Below, in pieces: positions 62,314-64,000 of a DNA stretch of 64,000 bases. A program made the position numbers and the translations under genes. Location of the stretch: assembly GCF_036785885.1 (NCBI RefSeq), contig NC_092326.1, positions 992,001 to 1,056,000 of the forward strand, read 5' to 3'. Origin of the DNA: Coffea arabica (Eukaryota; Streptophyta; Magnoliopsida; Gentianales; Rubiaceae). Numbering within the stretch: position 1 is the first letter of the stretch; each line of letters begins with the position of its first letter. The notes beneath the pieces were generated by a model. That model was not told the origin of the DNA. It saw only the letters and a program-made list of their open reading frames with translations, and did not search any database.

Positions 62314-64000
62314 TTAAGGATTCCAGTAACTCACTTCTTCCAATAATTGAAACTCCTTAATCATCAATCCAGCCATTTGTACTTGACGACTCAAGGCATC
62401 GGCCACTACATTAGCTTTCCCTGGATGGTACTTGATAGTACAATCATAGTCTTCCAAAAATTCCATCCATCTACGTTGCCTCAAATTCAGCTCCTTTTGA
62501 GAAAACAAGTACTTAAGGCTTTTGTGGTCTGTAAAAATCTCAAATGTTACTCCATACAAATAATGTCTCCATTTCTTCAAAGCAAAGACCACCGCCGCTA
62601 ACTCCAAATCATGAGTCGGGTAATTCCCTTCATGTGGTTTCAATTTCCTAGAGGTATATGCTATTACTTTGCCATCTTGCATTAAAACACAACCCAGTCC
62701 TTCCTTAGAAGCATCTGTGTAAACCACAAAACTATCTTTTCCGTTTGGCAAAGCCAACACAGGTGCCCTTGTTAACCGTCTTTTCAATTCCTGAAAACTT
62801 TCCTCACACTTAGGACTCCATATAAACTTCCTATTTTTCTTGGTCAATTCAGTCATGGGTCCAGCAATTTTCGAAAAATCCTGAATGAATCTCCGGTAAT
62901 ACCCTGCTAATCCAATGAAACTTCGAATCTCGGTAGGGTTTTCCGGTCGTTTCCATTTTGAAACAGCTTCAACTTTATCTGGATCCACTTTAATCCCTTC
63001 CTTAGAAATTATGTGTCTCAAGAAAGTCATTTCTTTTAACCAAAATTCACACTTGCTAAACTTAGCATACAATTGGTGCTCCCTTAAGGTCTGTAAAACA
63101 ACCCTCAAGTGTTTCTCATGGTCTTGCACATTCTTAGAATACACCAATATATCATCAATAAAGACCACCACAAATTGGTTTAGATAAGGTTTAAAGACCC
63201 TATGCATTAGATCCATAAAAGCAGCAGGAGCATTCGTTAACCCAAATGGCATCACGGCAAATTCAAAATGCCCATATCTCGAGTTAAAAGCAGTCTTGGG
63301 TATATCTTTCTCCAAAATCCTCAACTGATAATAACCCTGCCTCAAGTCCAACTTAGAAAATACTACAGCCCCTTGTAACTGGTCAAACAACTCATCAATG
63401 TGGGGCAGTGGGTATTTATTCTTAGTTGTAACATTATTTAAACCTCTATAGTCTATACATAGCCTCAAACTCCCGTCCCTTTTCTTAACAAACAAAACTG
63501 GGGCTCCCCACGGAGAATCACTCTCTTTAATAAAACCTCTTTCTAACAAATCTTGCAATTGCAATTTCAACTCCTTCAATTCGGCTGGAGCCATTCGATA
63601 TGGCGTCCTAGAAATAGGGGTTACTCCCGGAGTTACATCAATCTTAAAGGCTATTTCCCGTTCTGGGGGTAGAGACTCCAATTCTTCAGGAAAAATATCA
63701 GGAAAATCTTTCACTACAGGCATGTCCTCCAAATTCACTTTATCACTAGGGGTGTTAATAAGAAAAGCCAAATATCCTTGAGCTCCTTTACTTAACAACT
63801 TTCTAGCCCGAATTTCTGAAATAAGTGCAGACGAAGCTAATTTACCCTTTACATCCAGTTTCAGGGTTGCCTCTCCTGGAATACGCAACTCCACAACCTT
63901 CGTCCTACAGTTTAGCTGAGCATTATAACGGGCTAACCAATCCATTCCTAAATTTACATCGTATCCTTTAATCATCAATCCCATCAAATCAGCCGATAAT
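62314..64000 (-). pseudogene. Ty3/gypsy protease end, reverse transcriptase and RNase H (pol), continues past the window
   Basis: Open from the right edge to TAA 62316-62314. It contains the end of an aspartic protease domain ([12 protein letters not shown]), the RT with [22 protein letters not shown], the catalytic [10 protein letters not shown] and [12 protein letters not shown], and RNase H with [26 protein letters not shown] and [10 protein letters not shown]. No lesion is seen except the terminal in-frame stop, which separates integrase from RT in a family that has one pol frame. Gag and the 5' LTR lie beyond the window. Confidence 0.92.

Overview
This is AT-rich nuclear DNA from a flowering plant. 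The evidence is FAR1/FRS-type Mutator transposases, an intron-containing plant 2-oxoglutarate dioxygenase gene, a chromodomain Ty3/gypsy element, and hAT and Mutator MITEs. It is most likely a eudicot; the species cannot be named from the sequence. Almost everything here is transposable-element or duplicated DNA.

Layout. (1) 1-2423: part of a long Ty3/gypsy LTR, the same family as the one at the right end. (2) 2424-4890: an old dispersed repeat whose pieces recur at 13275-16500. (3) 4899-12300: a segment carrying a four-exon SRG1-like dioxygenase gene (minus strand), spoiled by a TAG at the last codon of exon 1. A decayed, internally deleted copy of the segment lies at 52572-56099. (4) 12300-16690: copia and dispersed-repeat remnants plus a 320-bp hAT MITE. 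(5) 16692-52353: what reads as one giant (about 35.7 kb) Mutator-like element. It has short terminal inverted repeats that fold into a hairpin and an 8-of-9 matching 9-bp target duplication. (6) 52363-56994: the decayed dioxygenase copy and an LTR-like scrap. (7) 56995-64000: the 3' LTR, polypurine tract and pol of a minus-strand Tekay/Del-like gypsy element running off the right edge.

The giant element holds two copies of one gene module: a FAR1/MULE transposase on the plus strand, then converging on it a many-exon gene on the minus strand. That second gene encodes an HMG-box-like segment, a plant-mobile-domain-like region, an acidic linker and a Ulp1 (C48) cysteine protease domain. Module 1 (17982-27238) has an intact main transposase exon but broken 3' exons, and a protease with a normal His-Asp-Cys triad but an in-frame TGA. 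Module 2 (33001-50111) has a transposase with six phase-compatible open exons (833 residues predicted), and a protease domain in which catalytic His and Cys are both Ser. Between the modules lie three spliceable exons of a captured host RRP40 (exosome subunit) gene with one nonsense codon. Module 2 also carries a small GRF zinc-finger/transmembrane ORF and an unknown 205-residue ORF. Non-coding DNA of module 1 is rich in TGTAC-type motifs and that of module 2 in TGTAAC/GTTACA motifs, often as tandem arrays.

The transposase would act on the two ends, and the hairpin termini are the likely recognition structures. The only transposase gene here that looks complete is the one in module 2. Exon models come from reading GT/AG signals, phase and the comparison of the two modules, with no transcript or database support.
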